From: Triglochin maritima
Taxonomy: Eukaryota; Streptophyta; Magnoliopsida; Alismatales; Juncaginaceae
DNA length: 64,000 nucleotides
Reading direction: 5' to 3'
NCBI GenBank assembly: GCA_963682175.1
Contig: OY821786.1
Coordinates: 34,403,501 to 34,467,500 of the forward strand
A program made the translations under genes and the position numbers. Numbering within the stretch: position 1 is the stretch's first letter; each line of letters begins with the position of its first letter. Positions 35,216-47,378 of this stretch are shown here, in pieces. The notes beneath the pieces were generated by a model. That model saw only the letters and a list, made by a program, of their open reading frames with translations. It was not told the DNA's origin and made no database searches.

Positions 35216-36620
35216 GGAGTCTAAAGATTGGATCTTTAGGGGAATCCGGTGATTGGTTTGGGTTTTTAAGGGGATTTTGGGTTGTGGGTCGATGTTGGAA
35301 GGGGAAAATTGAGTGTTTTTGGAGTGTTGGAGTTGTGTTGGGGAGAGCGGATGAGAGCCACATGTTGGGTTCTACTTTGCTGTGGAATATCTGTTACAGA
35401 TCTCATGGTCGTGAAGTTGTTGGTTACGAATGTATTCTAGCGGAAGGATGTGAGTCGGAACGGTGAAAGGAATGAAACGGTCAAATTAAATGATCAGATG
35501 GTTAATTAAACTTGTTAGTTCTTAACTTCGGGATGATTGTAGGTACACTTGACTCGGATCGTGTTCGTGTACTATTGTGTTAAGACAGTTTTGCATTTGT
35601 GTTAGAATTTTGTGTTATCATGTATAGTACAAATTGAAAAAGATTCATCATGTTTAAATTTAAAATAGTTAAGTGACATTGTTATATTGATATTTTTTCT
35701 TTTTAAATAACATCTTAATTTACTATTATCAAGTAAAAACAATTGATTATCTTACAAAAGATGCAGTTCGTGTCAGTTTTGTGTAAAAAAAATTATCGTG
35801 TCGTGTTCATGTCAAATTGTATAAAAAAAACTTATCGTGCAATCGTGTCAGTTTCGTGTCAAATTATTTTATATTTGTATATTCATCATAATAAAGTATC
35901 TCAATCATGTGAAAAAAATCATATAAAGTCATGTCTAAATCGTGTCATATCGTGTCGTGTCCAGAATTGACAAGTCTAATTGTCAATTAATGATTGTCGA
36001 TCGGTGTTGTTTGTCATTAAGTCTAATTGTCGATCGGTGTTGTTTGTCATTGCAAGTTGCAAAGTATCTTCACCAATCACATTGGAATAACGTTTACCAT
36101 TCGATTATGATTTAACCATGCACGACTTCGTGGTTGCGAAGGGACACGTCCTCCATCACACTTAATCTCAGCAACGCCAATTAATGACTATCCATTTTGT
36201 ACACCGTTAACTAAGTAGCACTACCTTTAACCATTGTAACTGTTCTATTCACCTGAAAACATACGAAATTAAAATTTCTTAGACATGTTAAATTAAAATT
36301 CCATTCCACACCCCCAATTTGCAAAATTAACATCACTGAGTTTTCATAATTTCTAACTATAAACCCTAACCCTAATTTAAGTTGCAAATCGCCATATTTA
36401 TTATCCTAATTCCTAAACACACACCAAAAATTGAACCAAAAATCACACTTTCACTTCACTCCCTTCTCCCCAGTTTACTCCCAAATCACCCTTTAAAATC
36501 TTTCTTTTTAACATTTCCATATTTACCCCTAACAAACTAGTTGATTCCCACACACATCCACAGGCAAAGTTGTAATATTTCACAACTTCAGGAGCACTAG
36601 TGACCAACTTCTTTCTCAAG
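35216..36620. other. Intergenic region between HNH and RPN6
   Basis: Contains the upstream regions of the two divergent genes. A stretch at 35540-35970 is rich in CGTGTCGTGT/GTGTCA motifs typical of decayed DNA elements in plants, but no ends were proven. A short tandem repeat (AAGTCTAATTGTC...GATCGGTGTTGTTTGTC) covers 35972-36050. No gene was seen. Confidence 0.5.
36361..36376. promoter_or_regulatory. Telo-box upstream of RPN6
   Basis: AAACCCTAACCCTAATT, a telomere-like motif often found in promoters of plant growth and translation genes, lies about 250 bases before the probable RPN6 5'UTR. A regulatory role here is inferred from position only. Confidence 0.4.
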
Positions 36621-36758
36621 CAAAGCATAACATCTGTCATCTACTCTCTTTTCTTCTTCTCCTCTTCTAATATTTAGGGTTCTTCGCCGGATTGCGCTTC
36701 TCGATCGATCTTCCTCGATCTTAGGGTGTCTCCGGTCTCGACGAGCGTAGAAATCGAG

Positions 36759-38636
36759 GTTTGCGTCTTCGTCTCTCTTTTTCCTGTCTTTTTTCCTGCG
36801 GTTTTTCGTGTAGAATATCTCTAGATCTGGTAAAAATTTGATCTTTCGGGGGTTTCGAAGTGGATTTAGGTTTTGGGTAGGTGTTTTTTTGTTGAATTTG
36901 TGGGTGGTTTGGGATTTTGGGTTTGTGGGATTTTGTAGAAAATTTGATTTTTTGGACAAACCCTAGCAGTCTGTTGGTTGATCTCTGGTGGTCTGAGGGT
37001 AAAGGATTGGATTTGTTTTAGCTCGTTTGGTGGTTTTTAGGTATTTTGTTGGGGTTTTGGGTTGTGCGTGGGTTTGTGATGGTGAGCATAGGTGTTTGAG
37101 TGTTGATTGGACCAATTAAAAGAAATTGAATTTCTAATGTCGTTTGTTCTTTGAAAGATCTGATTTTGGATAATTATTTGAGAAAAAATTGAAAACAAAT
37201 ATAAAGAAAAAACAAATAATAGTAACTTTTGATGCTTTCGGGGTTATTTCTTCGTTCGGTTGAGGAAGCCGAGGGGGTTTTCCTTGGTTTTGAGTACTTG
37301 GTGTTGTTGTTTTGTTGGTAGAGGCTGGCATTGTGTAAGATTTGTGATGGAGATTGTTGACAGGAAGTTATTGTATTGGGGTTCGTTTAACTTCCATGTT
37401 GAGCTTTGTAAAGTTTGTTTAAAAAGTTTCATTGCTGGCCCCATTACGAGCTTAGGATGATTCTGTGAATGGTAGCTTGCTATGTGGTAACCTTCATATG
37501 GGGAAGAATTTAAAGTAATTAGATATTGCTATTAGCTTGCTTCATCTCATGACTTTTACTTTTAGACATCCACTGTTATTTTTTTTTATCAATTATTTAC
37601 CCAAACTTCACCATGAAACAACTCCTCATTCCGAATGACTGTTTAACTGTCGGTTCGCAATCAGGTACAAAAACATTAAGTTAGATTATTTTTTTATACA
37701 ACAAAATCAAAGCCATAATAACCCCACAAGTTTTTGTCTATCTTTATGTAAATTAGATTTACAGTTTATGGGTTTACAATTACTAACTAATTACAATAGA
37801 TTTTTCATTATCGTCTACATGAAGAATTACAATAGCTAAAAGATCGTATGATATTGGGAGCGGATGCTAAAACTTGATATTATGTTTGGGCGGATATTGG
37901 ATGTTTCACTTCGGACCCAACAATTATTTTATTTCATGTTTATATGGATGCTATTGTTAACACCCAATGTCCTAACAAATTTGGATACAGATGTCTGGGT
38001 AAATATTTGGATTTGGGTAATGATTATGTACATTCGATATTCCAATCCGAATCCGGTTGTTTGACACCCCTAGCTACACTTTTGCATGTAGTGCTTTTTA
38101 GTTTGTTATGATGATGATGACAGCGTGCATGAGTACAACATGCTTCTTTGCTTTATCAATTCATGCAGATACATTTGGTTCACTTGAATCGTATTTGGAG
38201 AGGGGGAAATTAATATACTTTTGAAAGGTATTTATGATAACCAACTTGAGTTCTACATTTTAGTAAAACTTTGTTGCCTAAAACCTGCATTGTACATTCG
38301 TAGTAGTATTCTTGCCAATGTTAGCAAACATATTAATATCTTATCTATTGAGATATATAAAAAGGGTAAATTATAGAACTCAACTTTAAAGTAGATTACG
38401 TATTTCATACACATAATGCCAGGCAATTGTGATATTGTGTTTAAAATTCTTTCAGTTTATTCCACCTCTTCAACCATTCATGCGAGTATAATTTGTCCTT
38501 ATTTTCCAATATTAACTTTTAACCCTTTCAAGGAGTTTGGATTCTTGTCAACCTTGTTCTTCTTGAAATGTTTTTCCTTCCCCACTTCATTCCCTATTAC
38601 ATATGCAATGTGATTTCGTTTTGTTATGTTCCTCAG
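36759..38636 (+). other. Probable 5'UTR intron of RPN6
   Basis: A CT-rich leader (about 36640-36758) ends AATCGAG before GTTTGCG, and an acceptor TTCCTCAG lies at 38629-38636, 16 bases before the RPN6 ATG. The 1.9-kb interval has a T-rich body and no coding sequence. Near 38060-38072 it ends a possible decayed DNA element (TTTGACACCCCTAG). Confidence 0.6.
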
Positions 38637-38652
38637 AAACTCAGCAGTAGAC

Positions 38653-39921
38653 ATGTCTGCTTCGTATCTCCCTGCAACCACAGATTCCATTGCGCAGGCT
38701 TTGGAGGCAAAGGATGCATCTGAGTCGATCTCCATCTTACACCGTGTACTTGAGAATCCATCGTCTTCCCCAGAAGCCTTGCGTATAAAAGAACAGGCAA
38801 TTACAAATCTCTCGGAGCTTCTGAAGCAGGAAAAGAGGGGGGAGGACCTTCGAGGCCTTCTTACTCAATTGAGACCCTTTTTCTCTGTGATTCCAAAGGC
38901 AAAAACTGCAAAAATTGTCAGGGTGATCATCGACGCCGTTGCAAAGATACATGGGACTTCAGAACTTCAGATATCACTTTGCAAGGAGATGGTGGAGTGG
39001 ACTCGTGCTGAGAAGCGTACTTTTCTCCGTCAGCGAGTTGAGGCAAGGCTTGCTGCCCTTCTCATGGAGAACAAGGAATATGCCGAAGCATTGACTCTGC
39101 TTACTGGGTTGATAAAGGAAGTGAGACGGTTGGATGACAAATTGCTGTTGGTGGACATTGATCTCTTGGAGAGTAAACTTCACTTTTCTTTAAGAAATCT
39201 TCCAAAGGCAAAAGCCGCCTTGACCGCTGCAAGGACAGCCGCAAATGCGATTTATGTTCCTCCTGCACAGCAGGGAACAATTGATCTGCAGAGTGGAATA
39301 CTCCATGCTGAGGAGAAGGATTACAAAACCGGCTACAGCTACTTCTTTGAGGCATTTGAAGCGTTCAATGCTCTCGAAGATCCCAGGGCGGTTTTCAGCC
39401 TCAAGTATATGCTCTTGTGCAAGATCATGGTGAGTCAAGCCGATGACGTTGCTGGGATAATATCTTCCAAGGCCGGTTTGCAGTATGTGGGACCCGAGAT
39501 GGACGCCATGAAGGCTGTTGCGGATGCCCACTCCAAGAGGTCATTGAAACTCTTTGAGACTGCCCTGCGAGATTACAAGGCGCAATTGGAAGAGGACCCA
39601 ATCATCCACAGGCACTTGTCATCCCTGTACGATACATTGTTGGAGCAGAATCTCTGCAGGCTGATTGAGCCATTCTCAAGGGTCGAGATCAACCACATTG
39701 CTGAACTGATAGAGCTTCCCATCAACCATGTTGAGAAGAAGCTCTCACAGATGATTCTGGACAAGAAATTCGCCGGAACCCTCGATCAGGGAGCCGGGTG
39801 TCTTATTATATTTGAGGACCCCAAAACGGATGCTATTTTCCCAGCAACTCTCGAGACGATTGGCAACGTTGGCAAGGTCGTTGACAGCTTGTATATGAGA
39901 TCTGCTAAGATAATGGCCTGA
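38653..39921 (+). CDS. RPN6: 26S proteasome lid subunit RPN6 (PSMD11)
   Basis: A single coding exon of 422 codons starting MSASYLPATTDS and ending MRSAKIMA. RPN6 is the lid subunit that clamps the 19S base to the 20S core of the 26S proteasome, acting in nucleus and cytosol. The N-terminal two thirds is helical repeat (for example KEYAEALTLLTGLIKEVRRL), and the C-terminal PCI/winged-helix part includes LCRLIEPFSRVEI near residue 334 and GNVGKVVDSLYMRSAKIMA at the end. The length agrees with plant homologues (about 420). I chose the ATG at 38653 rather than the in-frame one at 38626, because the earlier one lies inside the proposed 5'UTR intron and MSASYLP matches the family start. The frame is intact and G+C-rich compared with its surroundings. 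Confidence 0.97.
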   Translation: MSASYLPATTDSIAQALEAKDASESISILHRVLENPSSSPEALRIKEQAITNLSELLKQEKRGEDLRGLLTQLRPFFSVIPKAKTAKIVRVIIDAVAKIHGTSELQISLCKEMVEWTRAEKRTFLRQRVEARLAALLMENKEYAEALTLLTGLIKEVRRLDDKLLLVDIDLLESKLHFSLRNLPKAKAALTAARTAANAIYVPPAQQGTIDLQSGILHAEEKDYKTGYSYFFEAFEAFNALEDPRAVFSLKYMLLCKIMVSQADDVAGIISSKAGLQYVGPEMDAMKAVADAHSKRSLKLFETALRDYKAQLEEDPIIHRHLSSLYDTLLEQNLCRLIEPFSRVEINHIAELIELPINHVEKKLSQMILDKKFAGTLDQGAGCLIIFEDPKTDAIFPATLETIGNVGKVVDSLYMRSAKIMA

Positions 39922-39936
39922 GTTTTCTGATGTCAA

Positions 39937-40388
39937 GACTTCTAGCTGCCGAATATTTTTGCTCTCACATAATTTCTTTCTGAACTTGAAATGGTTGCTT
40001 TGGTAATATGATTTCTTGAATCAATGCTTTGTAGGATTCAACTTTGCTCTCGAATTCTATTGCATGTTTTTTTAATTTAATGAATTGTTAGATGACTTAG
40101 TTGTGCTGCATGTTTTTATTCTGAAATGTCTGTCAGGAACTATTGGGACATTACATACATTTTATGTTATTTGCTTCTTTGGCGCTTTGGTGTGGAAGTT
40201 TCGTATTGTTGTTTCTTTGAAGCAAGAACATCAATTATATCTGATTTCCATTTTGAAACCAAAATAATGTTGCGATAGTCTTTCGTGGGAGACTTGGGTT
40301 GGTCTTTGGTCTGTATTGTTGATTATTTTTGAGAATTTTTCGAGTTGTTTATTGCATTCAGATTGTAGTTTCTACATTTTGGTGATGG
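39937..40388. other. RPN6 3' region, no other gene
   Basis: T-rich sequence that should contain the RPN6 3'UTR and polyadenylation signals. No further gene was seen. Confidence 0.5.
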
Positions 40389-40396
40389 GGTTGTAC

Positions 40397-41723
40397 TAGG
40401 GGTGGCAATAGTTATCTAGAACCAGTCAAACCGAACCGGATCCGGTGGTACCGAATCAGAACCGAACAAGGATAAAATGGATATGGATTTTAATTTTCAG
40501 AACCGACCCGGATCTAGTTCGGATCCGATTCTTATCGCTGGAATTGGATCCGGAACCGGATCCGCTTAATCGTTTAAAAAAACCCCCTAATACCCACCTT
40601 TTGCTGACCCAAAATCCCACTGAAGGGCCTTTCTTCATCTTCGGTTGTCGCCTCCGCCCCTCTTCCACCGCGCGACGATCGCCCCCTCTACTCCCTCTCC
40701 CACTTCCTCTCCCTCTCCGGTTCTCCACGCGGCCCTCCGGTCTTCTCCACGTGCCTCCGCTTTCTCCACACGAAACCCATCTCCGATTTCTCTCACTCTC
40801 TGGTTCAAGATCTCCGATTCTCCACACGTCCTCTTCCACCGCTTTTTGGTTTCGTTTTATTTCTCATTTTATTTCTGGTTTTTGTTTTGCCTACCCCAAC
40901 TAGTTTGGGATAAAAAGCTTTGTTGTTGTTGTTGTTTTGATTTGGGTTGAGCATTTCAAGTTTATTCAAGTTCTGGTTTTTGTTTTGATTTGGGTTGAGC
41001 ATTTCAAGTTATGGGTTTTGTTTTATTTCTTATTTTTGTTTTGATTTGGGTTGAGCATCTTGTTTTATTCAAGTTTCGTATGCGGTTTCAACAACTTACT
41101 TCGGAAATAATTTCAAAAAAAAACCCACCTTACTTAGGAAAAGATGAAAAAACAAACCCAAAATTGAAAGGTTGCGTACTAGAACTTGTGCATTTTCAAC
41201 CAATATTGGGAATTAGTTGTGTGTTACTTGTGATGAGCCAGGAAGAACAAAACTGATATAAGATCTTACAAGGAGACAGTGATCATGTGTATTTTGAACG
41301 TATTTGTGTATTTTTTACTCATTTGTGAACAAGGAGATCTTAGTGTGAAAATATAAATTACTCATGTGTGAAATGTTAAATAACATGTAAATTGATGATG
41401 TATGATTTATTGTCGCTATGGAGATGAATTTGGTTTTATAAAACTATAAACAGTTTAATTTTATAAAACAATTGTTGTTGAGTATTATTTGAGTATTAGG
41501 ATAAACAACAGTTGTTGGATAAACTGTTTGGAGATGAAATATAAATGCAAATTTAGGTGGGGGAAAATAATTTTTGCATACCGGATCTCCATCAACCAAA
41601 TGGATACGATTCTGAGTATCCAAGATAGGAACAAATCCATATCTGGTTCTGGATCCCATTTTTTATAATATGAATCCGGTTCCGGTTCTACTAGTATCCG
41701 AACCGATCTGTTGTCATCCCATA
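40397..41723. mobile_element. Non-autonomous hAT-like DNA element
   Basis: The 1327-bp element is bounded by the ends TAGGGGTGGCAAT and (reverse complement) TATGGGATGACAAC, an imperfect 13-bp inverted repeat, and by a perfect 8-bp target duplication GGTTGTAC at 40389-40396 and 41724-41731. Subterminal regions are full of GGATCCGG and GAACCGG repeats. There is no transposase; the proline/serine-rich open frame at 40445-40903 is not recognisable as a protein family. An 8-bp duplication and these ends indicate the hAT superfamily. Confidence 0.85.
40885..40945. mobile_element. SINE-like 3' end inside the hAT-like element
   Basis: CTACCCCAACTAGTTTGGGA followed by TAAAAAGCTTTGTTGTTGTTGTTG is the type of conserved 3' end and TTG tail seen in plant SINEs. 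A 40-base GTTTTGATTTGGGTTGAGCA repeat follows it. Confidence 0.45.
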
Positions 41724-41942
41724 GGTTGTACCGTTGTATACTGCATACAACTGTGGTTCATATATCACATCCACTTGCTCGTGCTGATAAATAAAAAGAG
41801 AAAATACAGTAATCATTTCCACACTATAGTGTCAAATACAAATTCTTCCCTCGTTAATATTTGAACTGTAGGTTATATTCTATAACACACTATCAGTATG
41901 CTAGCAAAACATCTTAGAATTTAAAACACTTTATAGTTTATA

Positions 41943-42136
41943 TATTAAAACGATGCGGGAGGAAGATAAGTGTATATTTTTGATGATTAATGTTTGCTAA
42001 TACATGAGAGATACTTATACATTGAGTTTATATCCGTTATACATTTATTCTGGGTTGGATCTCCCAAGAGGTGCCTCTTAATGGAGAGCCGTTGCATTTA
42101 ATGGGAGCCGTTGCATTAAAGGTATGTTCTTTAACA
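41943..42136 (-). repeat. 3' LTR of the short-LTR copia element
   Basis: On the minus strand it begins TGTTAAAGAACATACC and ends CGTTTTAATA. It contains an internal duplication of TGCATTTAATGGGAGCCGT that the 5' LTR lacks. Confidence 0.92.
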
Positions 42137-45100
42137 CGCCCCCTCAAGTTGTGTCTGGAACGGGTTGACAGATCCCAACTTGAAGAGAAGGTTGGAGAAG
42201 GTTCTGCGATCAAGAGCTTTGGTGAAGATATCTGCAAGTTGCTCTTTGCTTGAAACATAGGGAACTTCTATTTGTTTTGACTGTATTTTTTCTCTGATGA
42301 AATGACAGTCAACTTCTATATGCTTGGTCCTTTCGTGGAAGACTGGATTTGTGGCAATGTGTCGTGCTGCATTGTTATCACAGAACATTTTTGTTGGTTC
42401 CTGAGTTATGATATTCATGTCTTTGAGGAGTTGTCGAAGCCAGATTAATTCGCTGGTGGTGGATGTCATCCCTCGATATTCAGCTTCTGCACTAGATCGT
42501 GCAACAACATTTTGCTTCTTACTTCGCCATGTTACCAAGTTGCCTCCTACAAAGGTGCAAAAACCGGTAGTTGATCTTCGATCATGGCTTCCAGCCCAAT
42601 CTGCATCGGAATATCCAATTATTGAGTTAGAGTTATTAGGTTTCATTAAAAGTCCTTGTCCAGGGGTTCCTTTAAGGTAGCATAAGATTCTTTTTACCAG
42701 ATCTAAGTGATGAGTGTGAGGGGCATGCATGAATTGGCTTATTTGACTAACAACATAAGTAATGTCGGGTCGAGTAACAGTGAGATAGATGAGTTTTCCT
42801 ACTAATCTTTGAAATTGTCTAATATTGGTTAGAGGGGTGTCATCTGTTGGTCCTAGTTTTTTGTTGATTTCTATTGGAGTAGTTATGGGTTTTGATCCTA
42901 GTTTTCCAGTTTCTTTGAGTAGGTCTAGGGTGTATTTGCGTTGGGAAAGAAACAGACCTTTCTTGGAGTGTGCAATTTCTATTCCTAAAAAATATCTCAT
43001 AAACCCTAAGTCTTTGATGTCAAATTTAGATTTTAGATATTCCTTGACTAAGGTGATTTTGTGGTCATTATTCCCGGTTATAATAATGTCATCCACATAA
43101 ATGAGTACGATGATAGTGGTATTATGACTATGTTTGTAAACATTGATGCATTAGCAGAACTTTTAATGAATCCATAACTAATAAGAGAGAGACTAAGTTT
43201 GGCATACCATGTTCGAGGTGATTGTTTTAGTCCATATATAGACTTATGAAGCTTGCATACCTGATTTGGATGTGTGGTGTAGCCAGGCGGTGGAGTCATA
43301 TAAACTTCTTCTTCAAGGTTTCCCTGTAGAAAAGCATTTTTAACATCCATTTGGAAGAGATTCCAACCTTGATTAACTGCAATTGATAGGAGAACTCGAA
43401 CAGTGTTCATTTTGGCTACGGGAGCAAAGGTTTCTTGATAGTCAAGACCATAGGTTTGAGTGTAGCCTTTAGCTACACATTAAATCTAGGGGGAGGTCGT
43501 GAAGTACGAGAGGATCTTCTCGGAAGTTCTTCTTCTCCGTCTTCTCCCTCCCTTTGTTCTTCTTCGTCTTCTCCCTCCCTTTGTTCGATGGGTGAGGCAG
43601 CGGATATCTCTTGAGGAAAGTTTGGTAGAACAGAGGAAGAGGAGGAGTTTTCAGGGATGAAATTTTTAAAGAAGGGTTCAGCTTCGAAGAAGGAAACGTC
43701 TCTGGAGATATAGAATTTCCTATTTGCTGGATCATAACATTTGTATCCTTTCTTCTTGAAGGAATATCCCAAGAAAATGCATTTAACCGAGGTGTAGTCA
43801 AGTTTGTGTTCACGTTTTTTGTGAACAAAACATGTACACCCAAAGACTTTAAGATGATTAATACTAATTTCTTTATCGTACAAGAGTTCTAGAGGTTTTT
43901 TATTATTAATTGTAGGACTAGGAATGCGATTAATTATATAAGCAGCAGTGAGAACAGCATCAGACCAGAAATGCGTTGGAACATTATTCTGAAAAAGAAG
44001 AGATCGAGTAACATTTAAAAGGTGTCGATTTTTTCGTTCTGAAATCCCATTTTGTTGTGGTGTATTTATACAAGATGTTTGGTGAAGAATACCTTTTTGT
44101 TTTAAAAGGTTTTGAAACATATTGCTCATATATTCGGAGCCATTATCAGATCGAAAAATCTTAATCTTTGCATCAAACATATTTTCAATAAAACGTAAAA
44201 ATTCACAAAACACTGGATAAGCATCAGATTTATGTTTTAATAAGTAAATCCAGGTGGTTCTAGAAAAATCATCAATAAAACTAATAAAATATCGAAAACC
44301 ATTGTAGGATTCTTTGGGAGCAGGTCCCCAAATATCGGAGTGAATAATGGTAAATGGAACATAAGTTTTTGTACTGGAATTTGAAAACGGTAATCGGGTT
44401 TGTTTAGCAAAACGACACACATCACATAGTAAATTAGATTTAAAAGAGGGAAAAAGACTTTTTAGAACATTTGATGAGGGATGACCCATCCGCTTATGCC
44501 AGAGAAGGTGATTATCAAGAGTTTGGGTATGATATGCCATTTTGTTTGTTTCAAGGACATATAAACCATTTGTGAGGATGCCTTTACCAATCATCCTCCC
44601 TGTGGTACGATCCTGAAAAAGCACATTATTAGGGGAAAAAATCACATTACAATTGAGTTCAGTAGTAATTTTAGCAACTGAAATTAGGTTAGCATTAAGA
44701 TTGGGAATATACAAAATATTGTCGCATGTGTTATTAATCAAGTTTGCTTTTCCTATTCCTTGAATTTGAATTTTATCTCCATTTGCAACGGTAACAAAAT
44801 TATTTAACCATCTTAAATTTTGGTTAATGTTACTAAGAAGTTTTGGATTACCGGTCATATGATCTGTAGCACCGGTATCAACAATCCAATTTTCATTTGA
44901 TTTAGTAAATAAACTAGAGACATTAGCAAAAACAGGATTCTGTTTCATACCTGAGTAATTACCTGAAGCAGGAGGGTTGTTTTGCAATAAAACATTAAGC
45001 TGGTCCACCAGGTTGCTTAACTGGATCGGGTTAATGGATCCATTGGTGGACCCGAGAAACTCGGATCTGGAAGATCCGGCTTCTGAGCGGGTATGGGTTG

Positions 45101-45312
45101 GCGGGCGGAGCGGGTCAGCGGATCCGGATGCGTTAGTATAAAACGCGTTTTTTTTCAGCGGAATCCGAAGGGTTAGGGTTTTCCGAGAAGATGATTCGGC
45201 GGTCGCCGCTCCCGTTGTGTTGCGCGATGCTGCTGGCGACTCCCTCCACCAGATTAGCCTTCCCATTTCTTTCGTTTCTTGGTGGTCGGAGATGTGGGTA
45301 GAGGAACCAACA
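42137..45312 (-). pseudogene. copia pol remnant of the short-LTR element
   Basis: Protease (WIVDTGATDHMTGN), GAG-pre-integrase (HLLWHKRMGHPSSNV) and integrase (IIHSDIWGP, FRSDNGSEYM, QQNGISERKN, all three catalytic acids kept) share one long frame, 45266-43473. That frame runs out at RPPPRFNV, where a deletion has removed the start of reverse transcriptase. The enzyme resumes at 43410 with QMDVKNAFLQGNLEEEVYM, then a frameshift near 43100 separates it from YVDDIIITGNNDH. RNase H is complete and in frame (RRSTTGFCTFVGG, SSAEAEYRGM, DNNAARHIA, KHIEVDCHFIREKI). It cannot retrotranspose by itself. Confidence 0.92.
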
Positions 45313-45313
45313 G

Positions 45314-46099
45314 TTATTTTTGTTGTGCCCAGTTTTCTTGCAGTTTTCGCAGTTCTCTTCCTTGCGATTTCCGAACCTTTTTTCCGTTCTGGTTTTGATT
45401 TTTTCCGGCAAAAAAGACATGGTTTTCTGCTTCAGTGGTTGTTGGGGTCCCTTGCGGATGAGTCATGGTTCGCCTTCGTGTTTCTTCGCGAAGGACCATG
45501 GCGGTGACTGACGCAAGGGAAGGGAGTTCTGGCGCCATCATCACCTGACTCCTGATGTTTTCGTAGCTTGTGTCTAGACCTACCAGGAACTGGTAGATCC
45601 GGTCTTGTTCTGCTCTTTGTTGGATTATTTTGACTTCGGTAGTTGGGGGTTCGTAAACCCCTAACTCATCCCAAGCCCTTCTGAGAGTGCCAAGGTACTC
45701 AGTGACTCCGCGGCTATTTTGGCGAGTTTGTGAAATTTCCTGCTTTATTTTGAAGATATGTGCGAAGTTCTGAGCCTTTCCATAGTGCTCGCGAACCGCT
45801 TCCCAGAGGTCTTTTGCACTTTCTTTGTAGATGAATATGTCAGCAATGTTGGCCTCCATGGACGCCAGGAGCCAGGACATTACTTGGTGGTCCATGGTTT
45901 GCCACTCATCTTGGTCTTTGTCTGAGGCGTCGGTTTCTGGTTTTTGTGTTTTCCCGGTGATGTGACCTAATCTCCCCCGGCCGCTGAGGGAGAGAGAAAC
46001 GGCACGCGCCCATGATAGATAGTTGTTGGTATTGAGGAGCGTTGTGACAAGGCGATGGGGGTTGCTTTCTGATTGGTTTCTTCTGTTGCCGTCCGACAT
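45314..46099 (-). CDS. copia Gag of the short-LTR element
   Basis: A 261-codon frame starts MSDGNRRNQSES, followed by the copia N-terminal motif NYLSWARAVSLSLSGRGRLG and the UBN2-type core (DLWEAVREHYGKAQNFAHIF). The zinc knuckle CENCKKTGHNKNNC occurs in another frame (45133-45420), so a frameshift near 45400 separates Gag core from knuckle. Gag would form the particle that packages element RNA. The start codon lies 106 bases inside the primer site. Confidence 0.88.
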   Translation of the reverse strand: MSDGNRRNQSESNPHRLVTTLLNTNNYLSWARAVSLSLSGRGRLGHITGKTQKPETDASDKDQDEWQTMDHQVMSWLLASMEANIADIFIYKESAKDLWEAVREHYGKAQNFAHIFKIKQEISQTRQNSRGVTEYLGTLRRAWDELGVYEPPTTEVKIIQQRAEQDRIYQFLVGLDTSYENIRSQVMMAPELPSLASVTAMVLREETRRRTMTHPQGTPTTTEAENHVFFAGKNQNQNGKKVRKSQGRELRKLQENWAQQK

Positions 46100-46204
46100 T
46101 TTTGGGGTTTGGATGAGGGTTTTGATCGACCTTCAACCCCCTTGATGAGGTGAGGCCGATGATGAACTCCAGGGGAGTCTGAGGCTGTTTTTGAGTGGAT
46201 CAGT

Positions 46205-46216
46205 GCTCTGATACCA
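46205..46216 (-). other. Primer-binding site (initiator tRNA-Met)
   Basis: The minus strand reads TGGTATCAGAGC directly next to the 5' LTR. Confidence 0.95.
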
Positions 46217-46391
46217 TATTAAAACGATGCGGGAGGAAGATAAGTGTATATTTTTGATGATTAATGTTTGCTAATACATGAGAAATACTTATACATTGAG
46301 TTTATATCCGTTATACATTTATTCTGGGTTGGATCTCCCAAGAGGTGCCTCTTACTGGAGAGCCGTTGCATTAAAGGTATGTTCTTTAACA
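46217..46391 (-). repeat. 5' LTR of the short-LTR copia element
   Basis: 175 bp, nearly identical to 41943-42136 apart from the 19-base indel and about two substitutions, which implies a recent insertion. Confidence 0.93.
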
Positions 46392-46396
46392 TTATA

Positions 46397-47290
46397 TGAT
46401 ATATTTTATAGCTGTAAAATGCTTAAGTTGCTTTTACCTTTTGATTACGTTCAATTTTTTTGCAAGTTTCGGAGTGACTTAAAACTGCAACTCAGCAATG
46501 CCAAAACCAAGCTTCATAAGACCGACCCAACCACACAATTATTCGTTCTTTCTAAAGAGACTACTGAACCATTAAGCATGATATCATAGATGAAGGCTAC
46601 ATGTTCACAACCAAACCAGATTATGCACAACTCCATTAATTGAACGAAAGAGTAAAAAGAAAATAATGAAAAAGAATATCACGGGCCACACAAGTAAAAG
46701 AGAATGAAGAACTGAGTTACACAAACAAACCATCAAACCCGCGAGCAAGTTTAGTTACTAATCACACAAGATACACCTTAAAGTTAAATAAGTGTTATTT
46801 ATTATGTATATTTCACAACAAAAGGTCACAGCAGTGTGACGGTTTTAACTACATAAATAATTATCCACAAACACATTATTATTGCCACTTGAAATGGGAT
46901 TTACAATGTACGGTAAGTGGGTGATGGTTATAAAAAAAGAGGGATCAGCCTAGTTTTCTGCAAAATAAAAAACAGTTAACCACAAAAACAAAAGACAAAC
47001 CCCCTGAGTTCTGATATGGCTTAGTTACACAGACAGCCATTATGCAAATCAAAACCCCCATGACACCATAATTTGCATCATTCAGTTTCACAAAGAATAC
47101 CCAAGTTGATTTTCTTCACTAAGGTCTAGTTTGTGACACATAGTAAGTTTTCAACAAAGGATGTCCATTCAAATTCAAAGCCAAAACCAGAATGACAAGG
47201 ACAGGCCGATCACCAAGAAGCTTCAGTATTTCGTGCTACACTTGAATCCCATACACCCTCTGCCAAATCATTGCATACACAAATGTTTCA

Positions 47291-47336
<46 letters not shown>

Positions 47337-47378
47337 AACTAGAAACGACTATTGAAAGCTCCAACTCATTTCAACTTA
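46397..47378. other. Intergenic and TBP 3' region
   Basis: AT-rich DNA downstream of TBP, including its probable 3'UTR. It holds a 43-base (TA)n microsatellite at 47292-47334. No other gene was seen. Confidence 0.5.

Larger units (their letters stand above)
41943..46391 (-). mobile_element. Complete short-LTR Ty1/copia retrotransposon
   Basis: The 4449-bp element has a perfect 5-bp duplication TTATA at 41938-41942 and 46392-46396. The 3' LTR is 41943-42136 (194 bp) and the 5' LTR 46217-46391 (175 bp); they differ by about two substitutions and a 19-base duplication in the 3' LTR. The primer-binding site TGGTATCAGAGC (46205-46216) touches the 5' LTR and the polypurine tract TTGAGGGGGCG (42137-42147) touches the 3' LTR. 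Gag and pol are present but broken. It lies between RPN6 and TBP without damaging either. Confidence 0.95.

Noticed and set aside
36621..36959. Minus-strand Lys/Arg-rich frame opposite the RPN6 leader
   Set aside because: It is antisense to the CT-rich 5'UTR and the start of its intron; composition explains the frame.
37860..38075. Possible hAT-like element in the RPN6 5'UTR intron (ends TTTGACACCCCTAG)
   Set aside because: Only one end is recognisable; no matching left end or target duplication was found.
40445..40903. Pro/Ser-rich 152-codon frame
   Set aside because: It lies inside the hAT-like element, overlaps repeats and SINE-like sequence, and both strands are open. Composition reflects CT-rich DNA.
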